Of a DNA stretch of 64,000 bases, positions 17,628 to 26,810 are shown piece by piece (the stretch's first letter is position 1; every line of letters starts with the position of its first letter). Source of the stretch: Cytobacillus depressus (GTDB lineage: Bacteria > Bacillota > Bacilli > Bacillales > Cytobacillaceae); NCBI RefSeq assembly GCF_008923245.1, contig NZ_WBOS01000001.1, forward strand, positions 248,001 to 312,000, given 5' to 3'. The position numbers and the translations under genes are program-made. The notes below the pieces were generated by a model, which ran no database searches, was not told where the DNA came from, and saw nothing but the letters and a program-made list of their open reading frames with translations.

Positions 17628-18317
17628 TTATCTAGTAAATACGGTTTGTCCGTATGTGATTTTTCCTGTTTCTGATAATGAAATACTGCTAGTGGCTTTG
17701 ATATTAAATTTATTTTGAACAAAAAGCGCATTTCGGGTAGGGTCAATACCTTGAATAGCTTTATAGGCTGCACGATAGTATTTCGGATCAAGTTTCATGT
17801 CAGCATATCTTCCATACATTACTTGGCTAAATTGGCTGTCATTTTGAATAACTCCATAGATGGAATTAGGAAATTGACCGTGATGCAATCGGTTCAATAT
17901 TACAGCCCCTACTCCTATTTGGGCATTGAATGGTTGATTATAGGCTTGCATATAAATAGCACGTGCTAAAAGGTCAACTTCATATTGGTTGTAAGTTACA
18001 AGCATTAATTTATTGATTGTAGCTTGGCCTAGAATCCCATTAGCATGTAAATGATATTCTCTTTGAAAATTCATAATAGAGTTTTGATCAAAAATGTTAT
18101 AGCCTAATTGTTTGAAACGAAATTCATATTGTTTAATTTGTGAATGGCTATATCTTTCAAAATGTGTATATTTATGATTAAACACTTTCACTTCTTGGTT
18201 TTGTGTATAATGGGTAAGTGTTGCTGCTTCTACTCCTGAAATAGGTGCGAATGCTGTTCCTAAAATGGTTGCTGCTGCAGCTCCTGTAAATATTGTTTTT
18301 TTCAATGTTTTAATCAT
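17628..18317 (-). CDS. SleB-like cell-wall hydrolase homologue lacking the catalytic Glu
   Basis: 229 aa. Signal peptide (1 to about 31), a peptidoglycan-binding-1 domain (about 60-105, FKQLGY then NGILGQATINKL), then a hydrolase_2/SleB domain (about 112-229). Active SleB enzymes have VYGEARGEP, where the first Glu is the lytic transglycosylase acid. Here the segment reads IYMQAYNQP, so that position is Q124. The fold-supporting parts (GVGAVILNRL, FPNSIYGVI) are kept. It may therefore bind rather than cut glycan. RBS GGGGG before the ATG. Confidence 0.85.
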   Translation of the reverse strand: MIKTLKKTIFTGAAAATILGTAFAPISGVEAATLTHYTQNQEVKVFNHKYTHFERYSHSQIKQYEFRFKQLGYNIFDQNSIMNFQREYHLHANGILGQATINKLMLVTYNQYEVDLLARAIYMQAYNQPFNAQIGVGAVILNRLHHGQFPNSIYGVIQNDSQFSQVMYGRYADMKLDPKYYRAAYKAIQGIDPTRNALFVQNKFNIKATSSISLSETGKITYGQTVFTR

Positions 18318-18365
18318 AATCTTTTCCCCCTGTTGATTTATTTTAAAAAATCTTGTAATGATCAG

Positions 18366-18377
18366 TTCCCGGGAACA
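18366..18377. promoter_or_regulatory. Palindrome GTTCCCGGGAAC upstream of the SleB-like gene
   Basis: A perfect 12-bp GC-rich palindrome in an otherwise AT-rich intergenic stretch, about 50 bp upstream of the SleB-like start. It could be an operator; no regulator is assigned. Confidence 0.3.
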
Positions 18378-18583
18378 GAGTTAAAAGTCCGGAAAATAAA
18401 ATTGGTTTCATTGGCGTGTTTCTTTTTTGTCTTCCGGTTACTTTTTGTAACTCATGAACATATAATACCTCGGAATCGTAAATATCTCAACCTAAAAACT
18501 CTCGAATTTTAACTAAAAATCATTCCATTTTTGGCATTTTTTTATTTCCCCTTGCTCCTCTCTCAAATTTCTATAATCATAAA

Positions 18584-18616
18584 AAAGGTCGATACCCCTA
18601 ATGGGTGTCGACCTTT
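18584..18616. terminator. Terminator after the flavin reductase gene
   Basis: AAAGGTCGAtACCC / GGGTgTCGACCTTT stem with an A-run on one side and TTTCTTAC on the other, immediately after the stop codon. Confidence 0.8.
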
Positions 18617-18617
18617 C

Positions 18618-19163
18618 TTACATTTTGTTTTTTTCTATCCAATCAATAAAATTATTCATCGTTCGATCCAATATTTGAATAGTTGGCTCATGAATCAGCT
18701 CACCCGACTTATTCATTTTCTCATGTACAAAAGTAATATAAACTTCATTTCCAGGTAAGATAAGCGCAGAAATGCCCGGTGAATTAAGAATTTGACGAAG
18801 ATGAATCTGAGCACGAACAGTTCCTAGGGCTCCTGTCGTGCTGCCGATGATCATTACTGGTTTTTTAACCATAACCGTATCAACTCTCGAAACCCAATCG
18901 AGTGCATTTTTTAAGATTCCTGGAATGGAATGATTATATTCAGGTGTAGTAATTAAAACACCGTCACTTTCTAAAATCTTTTGCTTAATTTCCGTGACGA
19001 TTGAAGAAGAATTAAACTCATCATCCTCACTGTACATTGGTAACTGTTCAATTTTTAAGATTTCAATTTCAATTTTCTCTTGGAAACGTTCTTGAATAAT
19101 AGCAGTCAGCTTTCTGTTATAAGATCCTTTACGATTACTGCCAACTATTGCAGCGATTTTCAT
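18618..19163 (-). CDS. NADPH-dependent FMN reductase
   Basis: 181 aa flavodoxin-like protein. The phosphate-binding loop GSNRKGSYNRKL sits at residues 8-19, and TPEYNHSIPGILKNALDW is near 78-95, the signature of the YhdA/ArsH/ChrR reductase family. It reduces FMN, quinones or azo compounds in the cytosol. Single gene with its own terminator. The true substrate is open. Confidence 0.9.
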   Translation of the reverse strand: MKIAAIVGSNRKGSYNRKLTAIIQERFQEKIEIEILKIEQLPMYSEDDEFNSSSIVTEIKQKILESDGVLITTPEYNHSIPGILKNALDWVSRVDTVMVKKPVMIIGSTTGALGTVRAQIHLRQILNSPGISALILPGNEVYITFVHEKMNKSGELIHEPTIQILDRTMNNFIDWIEKNKM

Positions 19164-19286
19164 GAATCTATCCTCCTGTATAAACCCTTATTCAAAATCA
19201 TATTTATACTCAATTTGCCCTCTTTGTTCACCTTATATGCTTGTTCAATTTATACTTCCGCATTCTCCATTATAGAATCTCCTATT

Positions 19287-20561
19287 CTATGAATAAAAAA
19301 CAAATCGATTTCTGTTTTCTTTTGCCCTATATAATGCCTGATCTGCATGAGAAATTAATAATCTTTCATTTAAACCATGTTCAGGATATACGGATATGCC
19401 AATACTTGAGGTAACATCAAATGTTTTTTTGTCTATCGAATAAGGTGCTTTAAAAGTGGAATGCATTCTCTCCGCAATTTTTTTTATTTGTTCATAATTC
19501 GTAAGATTATTTAGAAGTACTAAAAATTCATCTCCACCAATACGACATAGCTCATCATTTTTTCTAACACATGATTTTAGCCTTATTGCAAAATGTTGCA
19601 GGAATTCATCACCAACATTATGTCCAAGTGTGTCATTGATTGATTTGAAATGATCTAGATCAATATACATGATTGCTATTTTTTCATTTGTCTTTTCTAC
19701 TTTTTTTATCGCACCTTTCACTATGTCTGTAAATTTCCTTCTATTTCTCAGCCCAGTTAATGGATCATGAAATGCTAAATATTCTAATTGTGCTTCATAA
19801 TTTCTTTTTTCTGAGATATCCTGAATCAGAATTTGAATAGATGGTTCACCTTTATATTCGATATAATTTACTTTAATTTCTCCACAGATTACTTTTCCAT
19901 CATTTGTCGTAAACTCATCACTGATCGATACTGATGTATTCTTTTGCTCTAATATACGATTAAACTTTTCCTTTATCTTTTCCTTCTCTTTACTAAACAC
20001 AAAATCCCATAACGATTTCCCAATGATATCCTTTAATCTATTTTTACCAAATATCTTTAATCCAGCAGAGTTTGCAAAGACCATTTTCTCGTGTTGCTGA
20101 ACAATAATTGCTACCGGCAATGATTCAACAAGTGTTCGATACGTATCCTCACTCGCTTGAAGTTTACGTTGAATTTTCATTTGCTCAGTAAAATTTTTGT
20201 ACATACCTATAGCGAGGATTTCTTGATTATTAATTGGTTGATAAGATGCTATAATGTCTAGAACTATGCCATCTTTATGTTTTCTTTTTGATACCACATA
20301 AGGAAATTTTTTTCCTTTTCGAAGTTGTAGTAGAATTTCTTGATGTTCTTCTTTCGTTATATGTGAAAAGAATGGAGGAAATGAAAGTCCTTTTATCTCT
20401 TCCACATTCCAGCCAAATAAAGCTTCAAAAGCTGGATTAGCATCAATAATTGCGCCATCATGACCGATTGTAAAGATGGCATCTGCCGTATTATTCCAGA
20501 TTAGATCAAACACTTGAATATCCCTTACTAATTTAAGACTTGGATTGTCTAATAACATCAC
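19287..20561 (-). CDS. PAS-PAS-GGDEF diguanylate cyclase
   Basis: 424 aa, soluble. Two PAS domains (about 15-130 and 140-255) precede a GGDEF domain (about 265-424). The active motif is intact (RIGGDEFLVLL) and the inhibitory I-site RKND stands five residues before it, so this is probably an active, feedback-controlled c-di-GMP synthase. No EAL domain. GTG start with GGAG upstream. The region upstream contains a promoter with an MhqR-like box, though a hairpin lies between. Confidence 0.92.
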   Translation of the reverse strand: MMLLDNPSLKLVRDIQVFDLIWNNTADAIFTIGHDGAIIDANPAFEALFGWNVEEIKGLSFPPFFSHITKEEHQEILLQLRKGKKFPYVVSKRKHKDGIVLDIIASYQPINNQEILAIGMYKNFTEQMKIQRKLQASEDTYRTLVESLPVAIIVQQHEKMVFANSAGLKIFGKNRLKDIIGKSLWDFVFSKEKEKIKEKFNRILEQKNTSVSISDEFTTNDGKVICGEIKVNYIEYKGEPSIQILIQDISEKRNYEAQLEYLAFHDPLTGLRNRRKFTDIVKGAIKKVEKTNEKIAIMYIDLDHFKSINDTLGHNVGDEFLQHFAIRLKSCVRKNDELCRIGGDEFLVLLNNLTNYEQIKKIAERMHSTFKAPYSIDKKTFDVTSSIGISVYPEHGLNERLLISHADQALYRAKENRNRFVFYS

Positions 20562-20605
20562 ATGCCCAACTCCATTCGAACCAATAATTTAGTAGAATAC
20601 ATGTT

Positions 20606-20639
20606 ACAAGCCCAACTGAAGATTGTTCAGTTAGGCTCG
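20606..20639. repeat. Second copy of the AAGCCCAACTGA hairpin
   Basis: CAAGCCcAACTGAA / TTCAGTTaGGCTcG; matches the hairpin at 17565-17599 over about 45 bp including the flank. Lies upstream of the GGDEF gene. Confidence 0.5.
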
Positions 20640-20767
20640 ACGTTCACATAATTATTTTAATATCAAATTACTACTTATACATAATTATCCTCATTATCGA
20701 ATTGCCCTTCATTGTTACAGGTACATGATTTTTCGTGTTAGCAGAAAGATAAAATCCTTGAATTGAA

Positions 20768-20814
20768 TATCTCGAATATGAGACAATTTTATGATTTTTC
20801 TTTGTCCGCGTCAA
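20768..20814 (-). promoter_or_regulatory. Orphan promoter with MhqR-like box
   Basis: Minus strand: TTGACG (20809-20814), 17 bp, TAAAAT (20786-20791), followed at once by the box at 20768-20785, which matches the palindromic consensus at 15 of 18 positions. No clear gene begins within 180 bp; the next start is the GGDEF gene at 20561. The rest of 20562-21008 holds only the hairpins listed. Confidence 0.55.
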
Positions 20815-20823
20815 TCAAATACT

Positions 20824-20868
20824 AAAATGAAAACCAACTATACTCTAGTAAAAGTTGGTTTTCATTTT
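20824..20868. terminator. Terminator-like hairpin downstream of the GMC oxidoreductase
   Basis: A perfect 16-bp stem AAAATGAAAACCAACT / AGTTGGTTTTCATTTT with a 13-nt loop. It lies about 140 bp after the GMC stop. Confidence 0.65.
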
Positions 20869-21008
20869 AGTAACTTTTAATATGATGTTAAGATATTTCC
20901 CTATTATTTTACATTGTAAAATAAAAAGAACACTTGCTTTGTCAGAAATCGAAAAAGCTATCAATTTATTAAAACTGGTGACATACAGCTTTGATATATC
21001 CAAGACGG

Positions 21009-22454
21009 TTACCCTGACTGTCGAACGATATGATCTGCAAGTCTTATGGCCAAAGCAACATTTGAAAGTACAGGGCCAGCGGCCGTTAAGGAAGGTAGAA
21101 CGCTATTATCAGCCACATATAGTCCTTGAATTCCATGTACTTGACCATGACGGTTAGTCGATGATGTCGCAGGGTCATCACCCATTCTGCATGTACTAGC
21201 CTCATGCATATCTGCTCCAGGAGGCCTGAGCACTAAAGTAGACTCATCAAGAGTCACTCCCATGGCAGCTGCAGATTGTCGAATGCCTTGTGCAACTTGG
21301 TTGGCTGTTTGACGGTCTTTATTGCTTAGGGAGTATTGAACCTGCTGCAACGGTACTCCGAATTCATCCTTTTCACCCGTAAGGTAAACTCTGTTCTCAG
21401 CACGAGGCTCAACTCTTCCAAAGGCTGCGTAAACAACCATGAGCTGATCTTTATGTACCTTATCTTCAAATTGCTGATATGAAAAATATTGATCAGGACC
21501 AAGAATCTGAATTTGATAAGGGGACTCTTTCGTTTCAAATTTCAAAATACATAGATTTCCTAGTTTATCAGAGAACTGTCTTCGACTTATCGTGCCAATA
21601 CCAATTATGGACACATGCCCTGTCAAATAATGTCCAATAGCTGGCCCTTGAATGCCAGAATTAAGCAATATACGAGGAGTCTCTAACGTGCTAGCTGAAA
21701 CTACTACATTTTTAGCCCGAATTATGTGAGCATTCTTATCTGCTGAGAAAACCTCGACACCAGAAACTCTCCCATTCTCTTCCATTACTCGAGAGACATA
21801 AGCGTTTACAGCGAGATCATATGGCCTATCAAACAATGCAGCGGCAAGAGCGTTAATTGAACTAAACCAAGGATTTGAATGAACTTCTCCTTGCCGGGAA
21901 GGTGTCATGTCAAATGCGACCGGCATATCTTTTGCTTCTAATATCCCTCCAGCATGGAGCCTCTTTAAAAGGGTATTTTGCATCGATGATCCTTTAGCAT
22001 AATCTCTTGTCACATGCAATAATCTCTCTGCCATGTCATAATATACATTTAATTCTTGACGATGAATCGGCCATTTATTTAATTCAGATTGTATGGGCCT
22101 TGGGGTCGCCGCATTCCAAAATAATGACCTTCCCCCTAGGGCATACACCATTCTTGCTCCAGAAAATTGCGGTAACCTTTCACCTATAACCGTTGAATTA
22201 TCAGGAAGAAGTGCATCTCGCGCAGTATTTACATTTTGTGTAGGAATATTAAGAGAATGCGAGTGAAACAACTTATCTCCCTTTTCTAATATTCCAATCT
22301 TTTTTGCCCCTTGATTTTTCCACAATTCACAAAGTCTCTGTAAAGTTGCTCCTCCCCCAGGACCAGTTCCCACAATTAGGACATCATAATTTGCGTTTGA
22401 CATCTCCTCAAGTGATTTTGTTGGAATCCAATTATTCTTGTATTTCACTACCAT
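21009..22454 (-). CDS. GMC-family FAD oxidoreductase
   Basis: 481 aa. The FAD-binding GTGPGGGATLQRL is near residues 33-45, and the C-terminal GMC domain has the family core GADMHEASTCRMG near 415-427 and a closing VLPSLTAAGP segment. Oxidises an alcohol or sugar hydroxyl; the substrate is unknown. An in-frame GTG-ATG four codons earlier is possible; the ATG used here is about 9 nt behind GGGGTG. No partner genes adjoin it. Confidence 0.88.
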   Translation of the reverse strand: MVVKYKNNWIPTKSLEEMSNANYDVLIVGTGPGGGATLQRLCELWKNQGAKKIGILEKGDKLFHSHSLNIPTQNVNTARDALLPDNSTVIGERLPQFSGARMVYALGGRSLFWNAATPRPIQSELNKWPIHRQELNVYYDMAERLLHVTRDYAKGSSMQNTLLKRLHAGGILEAKDMPVAFDMTPSRQGEVHSNPWFSSINALAAALFDRPYDLAVNAYVSRVMEENGRVSGVEVFSADKNAHIIRAKNVVVSASTLETPRILLNSGIQGPAIGHYLTGHVSIIGIGTISRRQFSDKLGNLCILKFETKESPYQIQILGPDQYFSYQQFEDKVHKDQLMVVYAAFGRVEPRAENRVYLTGEKDEFGVPLQQVQYSLSNKDRQTANQVAQGIRQSAAAMGVTLDESTLVLRPPGADMHEASTCRMGDDPATSSTNRHGQVHGIQGLYVADNSVLPSLTAAGPVLSNVALAIRLADHIVRQSG

Positions 22455-22634
22455 GGTAGTCATCACCCCAACATTAATTTTATAATCAGTTCAGTTTATG
22501 CCTAACTGCTTATCCTATATGTTTAGGGTAGGGTGTCTAAAAAACTTACCTAGATTCAGTGTTAAAAGTTATCCCATATATCAAAAAGCACAATTTCTTA
22601 GTGACATTAAAACCGAGAAATTAGGCTTCCTTAC

Positions 22635-23029
22635 TTACTCCTTTCCAGGAACGTTAATAATATTAGTTTTGGCGGCTCCAAATTGTACACGGTATAGCCA
22701 GAATATAGCAATGGTCAATATACACATCACAAAAAAAATGTTACTGAACACATAGGCGTCTATATTTAATACAAATGGATTTAAGTGAAAAGCTGTTTGC
22801 TTTGTATCAATCACTTTTCCAATTACACTCATAGAAATAGCACCCGAAATAAAATTCAACATCGAAAATAAACCCATCCCGATTCCCGCTTCCTCTTTTG
22901 CCAAAGTTCGAGAAATGGTATTTGACATGGCAATCTGCATAAAAGTTTGACCGACGGTACCCGCAATTAAAATCAACGCAATAACATACGGCGACACACC
23001 AACAAAACTTGAAAGCAAGGCATAGCCAA
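22635..23029 (-). pseudogene. C-terminal fragment of an MFS efflux transporter
   Basis: About 130 codons with three to four hydrophobic helices and the TetA/QacA-type segment TLAKEEAGIGMGLFSMLNF. The N-terminal two thirds is missing; the frame begins exactly where the isochorismatase pseudogene ends, so a deletion joined them. Confidence 0.75.
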
Positions 23030-23469
23030 CTTGCTCCAGTTACCTGATGCATCAACAACCGTGTACACCTTGTAGCCTGCAGCAAGTGCAGATAATGTAG
23101 GGAACGCCATACAGACACTAGTAAGGGTGCCCGCAATAATCAATGTTTTCTTTCCTGTTGCTTCAACCGCTTTCACGAAATTAGGATTATCCCAAGCATT
23201 GATCTCCCCATTGCGAGGTACATACACCGCCTCTGGTAATATTTCATTGATTTCAGGAATCAAAGGACCATTAGGACCAGAAGGGACAGAGTCGGTTGTA
23301 ATGGTAGGATATTGGCTAATTTCGCCAATTTAGCAAGGGCTATCACGTTCCTTCGTAGCGTAGGAACATCGATATCCTTAACGGTTTGGAACAAACCACT
23401 TTGATGGTCGATTAATAAAAGAGCAGCATCATTCGGGTCAATGAATACGTTTTTTTGTTGGTTTGTCAT
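23030..23469 (-). pseudogene. Isochorismatase-family hydrolase (YcaC-like), frameshifted and truncated
   Basis: Starts [20 protein letters not shown] with the conserved [10 protein letters not shown]. Near 23306 one base is missing (AAT AT-CCT instead of a full codon), which shifts the frame into LPLQPTLS; the correct frame continues as [14 protein letters not shown] and on to [15 protein letters not shown], with the catalytic Cys. It breaks off after [10 protein letters not shown] at the MFS fragment. Both lesions are disabling. Confidence 0.85.
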
Positions 23470-23708
23470 AATTTATTCCTCCGAATTTTTGATATTCTTT
23501 CATCGAGCGAAACATTGTTTTTCTAATTGTTGGACAGGTATCCTATTGGGATATTCAATAATGTAGTTACATAAATCCCCCCTCTCAAGTTTTAAAGTCT
23601 CAAAATTATATATTTCTACGAAAAGGATGACAGGATTCCTTTTAATTATATAAAAGTCATTCCTTATATTAGGAAACAGTGATGCCGCCTTTTACTTATT
23701 GGAAGCCT

Positions 23709-24008
23709 TTAAATAATTTGCTTTTTATGAAATATAAAATCTAACTCTTCTTTTTCTAAAACAACTTTCATATCGAATTCTTTCAAAAACCAGGAATTTC
23801 CGTCATTAAAATAAAACGTAATTCCCTCAACCTCATCTTTAATGGCAATATTCCCTTCTTTTCCGATTGATACACCTAAAGAATAGTTCGGATGGACAGT
23901 CGGAATACCACCGTAAAGTTTAACGTAATATTGAACATAATCACCTTGCTTCAAACCCATTTCGTTTTTATACCATTCTGCAGCTTCTTTACTCACCTCA
24001 AATTTCAT
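23709..24008 (-). CDS. HesB/YneR-family protein
   Basis: 99 aa. Matches the HesB-like (IscA-fold) group by the opening KEAAEWYKNEMGL and the GGIPTVHPNYSLG segment. It has none of the three Cys residues that bind iron in IscA, which is normal for the YneR branch, so a role in Fe-S assembly should not be assumed. Single gene following a 240-bp stretch (23470-23708) where I see nothing. Confidence 0.75.
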   Translation of the reverse strand: MKFEVSKEAAEWYKNEMGLKQGDYVQYYVKLYGGIPTVHPNYSLGVSIGKEGNIAIKDEVEGITFYFNDGNSWFLKEFDMKVVLEKEELDFIFHKKQII

Positions 24009-24085
24009 GTTCTCATCCCTTTTCCTTTTTAATAAGGAGTTATTTGTTTATTCAACTTTGTCTTTACATGCGCTTTTTTAATCTA

Positions 24086-24652
24086 TTAAAAATCGTATTC
24101 AGCTTCTTTCGCTTCACGAATTCTCGTATAAGTTTCCGTTAGTAACACTGTATCTTCTACTAAACGATCGATTCGGAAGAGCACATCATCGTTTACAATT
24201 TCTTTTCGCTGAAAATCCTTCTCTTCGATAAATACGTAGGTCTGTACGATTTGTGCTTTCATATAAGCCAAAATAGGTTTTAATTGTTGTTCTACCATTA
24301 AGTAATGCTTTGGTGTACCTGCTGTTACAAGCATACTTACAACTTTATCGCGAAATGCGTTTACTGGTAGTAAATCAAATATATTTTTCAATGTAGCTGG
24401 GATGGATGCTTGGAACACTGGTGTACCAATAATTATGGCATCTGCTTCCATTATTTTTTCTGCTACATATTTTGTATCACCTTCATATTCCCAGTAATTA
24501 CGGCCATCACTGAACTGAACATCAAATTCTGCTAGATCAATCAGTGTAATTTCTGCCTCTGGATATTTTTCACTTGCAGATTTTAATGTGTAATTCATCG
24601 CTGTTCTAGTTTTAGAACCAACCCTTGATCCCGATAAACCGACTATTTTCAT
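24086..24652 (-). CDS. NAD(P)H-dependent FMN reductase (SsuE-like)
   Basis: 188 aa. GLSGSRVGSKTRTAMNYT near residues 4-21 binds FMN phosphate, and GTPVFQASIPATLKNIFDLL near 76-95 is the family motif. It lies 12 bp after the LLM oxidoreductase, so it very likely supplies FMNH2 to that enzyme, as SsuE does for SsuD. Confidence 0.9.
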   Translation of the reverse strand: MKIVGLSGSRVGSKTRTAMNYTLKSASEKYPEAEITLIDLAEFDVQFSDGRNYWEYEGDTKYVAEKIMEADAIIIGTPVFQASIPATLKNIFDLLPVNAFRDKVVSMLVTAGTPKHYLMVEQQLKPILAYMKAQIVQTYVFIEEKDFQRKEIVNDDVLFRIDRLVEDTVLLTETYTRIREAKEAEYDF

Positions 24653-24664
24653 TTTACTTGCCCC

Positions 24665-25723
24665 CTAATTTTTTACTGTAATCTTTCTTACTGCAGGTAA
24701 AATTTCTGTCGCAATCAATTCTATGTTTTTCATTATTTTCTCGAATGGCACACCGCCAAAATCAATTTGTGCCATGAATCTTTGTTGGCCGTAAAGTTCA
24801 TATTGATAGTGCATTTTCTCAATAATTTGCTGTGGGCTGCCTATCATTAGAGCATCACGATAGTCTAAACTTTGAGCGAATTGTTGCTTTGGATATCCCC
24901 CGCCTCTTAAAGCCAGCATCCCTGAATTCGCATGTGGATAATACTCACGAAGTGCATCCTGTGAATTTTCTGCCGTGTAAAATAAACTTGTTGTGGCTAT
25001 AGGCAACTCGCTTGAGTCAAATCCACTCTGCGCTGCAGCTTCACGATAAGCATCTACAGATATTTTAAAATTTTTCGCTGGGCCCCCAAGTGTTGTTAGC
25101 ATCATTGGTATACCTGCATAGCCTGCTTTAATGGCACTTGCAGGCGGCCCACCAACAGCACGCCAAATCGGCATATGGCCATTTAATGGCTGAGGTAGAA
25201 TATAGGCATTTTCCAGCGGTGCACGAAATTGCCCTTCCCAAGTAACTCTATCCTCATTATTTATCTTCAAGAGCAGCTCCAATTTTTCTTCAAATAATTC
25301 TTCATAATCACGGACATCATACCCGAGCAAACTATATGCACCAATTCGCGATCCGCGTCCAGCAACAATTTCTGCACGACCATTTGAGATTAAATCGAGT
25401 GTCGCAAAATCCTCATACACACGAACGGGGTCTGCCACACTTAATACTGTTGCCGAGCTCGCAATTTTAATATTTTTTGTCGCTTGTGCAATAGCTCCTA
25501 AAATGACCGTATGCGCTTGGGTTGTAAAATGCGTTTGATGACTTTCACCAACAGCAAATACATCTAGGTCCGCTTCATCTGCTAGCTTACTAGCTTCAAT
25601 TAATTCATGAATACGTTGTTCGGCGCTAATACGACTTCCTGTAAATGGATTTAGCAAATGATCTCCAATCGAATATAAACCGAATTCTAGTCCTTTATTT
25701 AAATCAATACGATACTTTTCCAT
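24665..25723 (-). CDS. LLM-class flavin-dependent oxidoreductase
   Basis: 352 aa luciferase-like TIM barrel. The opening GLEFGLYSIGDH and the segment DEADLDVFAVGESHQ fit flavin monooxygenases that use FMNH2 and O2. Middle gene of the operon dioxygenase-LLM-flavin reductase, 15 bp behind the first. The likely substrate is an aromatic or alkyl compound handled together with the ring-cleaving enzyme; this is inference from context. Confidence 0.9.
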   Translation of the reverse strand: MEKYRIDLNKGLEFGLYSIGDHLLNPFTGSRISAEQRIHELIEASKLADEADLDVFAVGESHQTHFTTQAHTVILGAIAQATKNIKIASSATVLSVADPVRVYEDFATLDLISNGRAEIVAGRGSRIGAYSLLGYDVRDYEELFEEKLELLLKINNEDRVTWEGQFRAPLENAYILPQPLNGHMPIWRAVGGPPASAIKAGYAGIPMMLTTLGGPAKNFKISVDAYREAAAQSGFDSSELPIATTSLFYTAENSQDALREYYPHANSGMLALRGGGYPKQQFAQSLDYRDALMIGSPQQIIEKMHYQYELYGQQRFMAQIDFGGVPFEKIMKNIELIATEILPAVRKITVKN

Positions 25724-25738
25724 TTTCTTCTCTCCTCG

Positions 25739-26683
25739 TTAATCAAGTGGTTTTAAATGCGCTTCAATTTCTGTACGCCTTTCTTCTAAAAAGGGAGGTA
25801 AATCCAATTTTGTCCCTAATGCTTCAACCGTTGTGTCTGCTGTAAATCCAGGTCCATCTGTTGCAATTTCAAATAATATGCCGTTCGAATCACGGAAATA
25901 TAAGCTTTGGAAATAAAAACGATCGATAACACCTGATGCATAGAAACCGCGTTTCTTCACTTCTTTTTCCCAAAACATGAGTTCTTCCTCGTTTTTTACT
26001 CGAATAGCCAAATGGTGGATACTGCCTCTACCAGGCTTTTCAATTGGCCCCTCCTGCTGCTTCACTATAATTTCGCCAAATGCTTGACCTGCAACAGACT
26101 GATAGATTGCCTCTTTTTCTGAGCGAGCTACTTCAACATAGCCAAACATTTCCTTTAAAGTTCTCGCTGTTTTTTCCAAATAACGCACTGTAATTTCCAC
26201 AGTGCCCATCCCTAAAATGCAGTGCTCTTGCTCTACAGCAGAATCTTCCCATGCCGTCCAGTATTCAGGTATATCTTCGTCATTATTATTTAGCAAAATA
26301 AGTCGTAATCCTTCTGTATCCTCAAAGGGAAGTGCTGCTCGACCTGCAAATGTTGTGATTTCACCATGCTTAACTTCAAATTGCTCAAAGCGCTTTTTCC
26401 AATATTCAAGACTTTCAAAAGATGGGACAAGTAAGCCTATTTGAGAGATTGCATTTGTGCCGCGATGCGTACTTCCTGCTAACGGAATTTCAAAAAAGGA
26501 TAGTTCTGTACCCGCGCTTCCGGTTAAATCTCCGTAAAATAAGTGATACATCGAAGGATCATCTTGGTTAACGGTCTTTTTCACCCGTCGAAGACCTAAC
26601 ACGTTTTGATAAAATTGATTATTTAATTGAGCGTTCTTAGTGATCATTGAAATATGATGATGCCCAGGTATTTTATACATCAT
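25739..26683 (-). CDS. Ring-cleaving dioxygenase of the MhqA/MhqO type
   Basis: 314 aa with two vicinal-oxygen-chelate modules. Metal ligands fit HHHISMIT (residue 8-10 region), H in SIHHLAIRV (near 217) and E in GILFEIATD. In Bacillus such enzymes open hydroquinone rings in the MhqR regulon. First gene of its operon, with an MhqR-like palindrome at 26849-26863 and a second palindrome at 26701-26716 just before the start. AAGGAGGATGC precedes the ATG. Confidence 0.9.
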   Translation of the reverse strand: MMYKIPGHHHISMITKNAQLNNQFYQNVLGLRRVKKTVNQDDPSMYHLFYGDLTGSAGTELSFFEIPLAGSTHRGTNAISQIGLLVPSFESLEYWKKRFEQFEVKHGEITTFAGRAALPFEDTEGLRLILLNNNDEDIPEYWTAWEDSAVEQEHCILGMGTVEITVRYLEKTARTLKEMFGYVEVARSEKEAIYQSVAGQAFGEIIVKQQEGPIEKPGRGSIHHLAIRVKNEEELMFWEKEVKKRGFYASGVIDRFYFQSLYFRDSNGILFEIATDGPGFTADTTVEALGTKLDLPPFLEERRTEIEAHLKPLD

Positions 26684-26700
26684 GCATCCTCCTTAGTTTT

Positions 26701-26716
26701 AACTTGATTAATCAAG
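26701..26716. promoter_or_regulatory. Second copy of AACTTGATTAATCAAG
   Basis: Identical to 11697-11712. Here it ends 18 bp before the dioxygenase start, where a bound protein could block transcription. Confidence 0.55.
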
Positions 26717-26810
26717 TGAGTGTGTAAAAAAATTTTTTGTTTAAAGTTTTTGCTATGCATACATCACATGTTATTAGTTTGTACTAAATTACTAATACTA
26801 ATCTTTGACT

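Noticed and set aside
20855..21157. Rightward 100-codon open frame
   Set aside because: It lies over the end of the GMC oxidoreductase on the other strand, starts inside a terminator hairpin and has no ribosome binding site.
26202..26444. Rightward 80-codon frame inside the dioxygenase gene
   Set aside because: Opposite-strand shadow of a well-supported gene.
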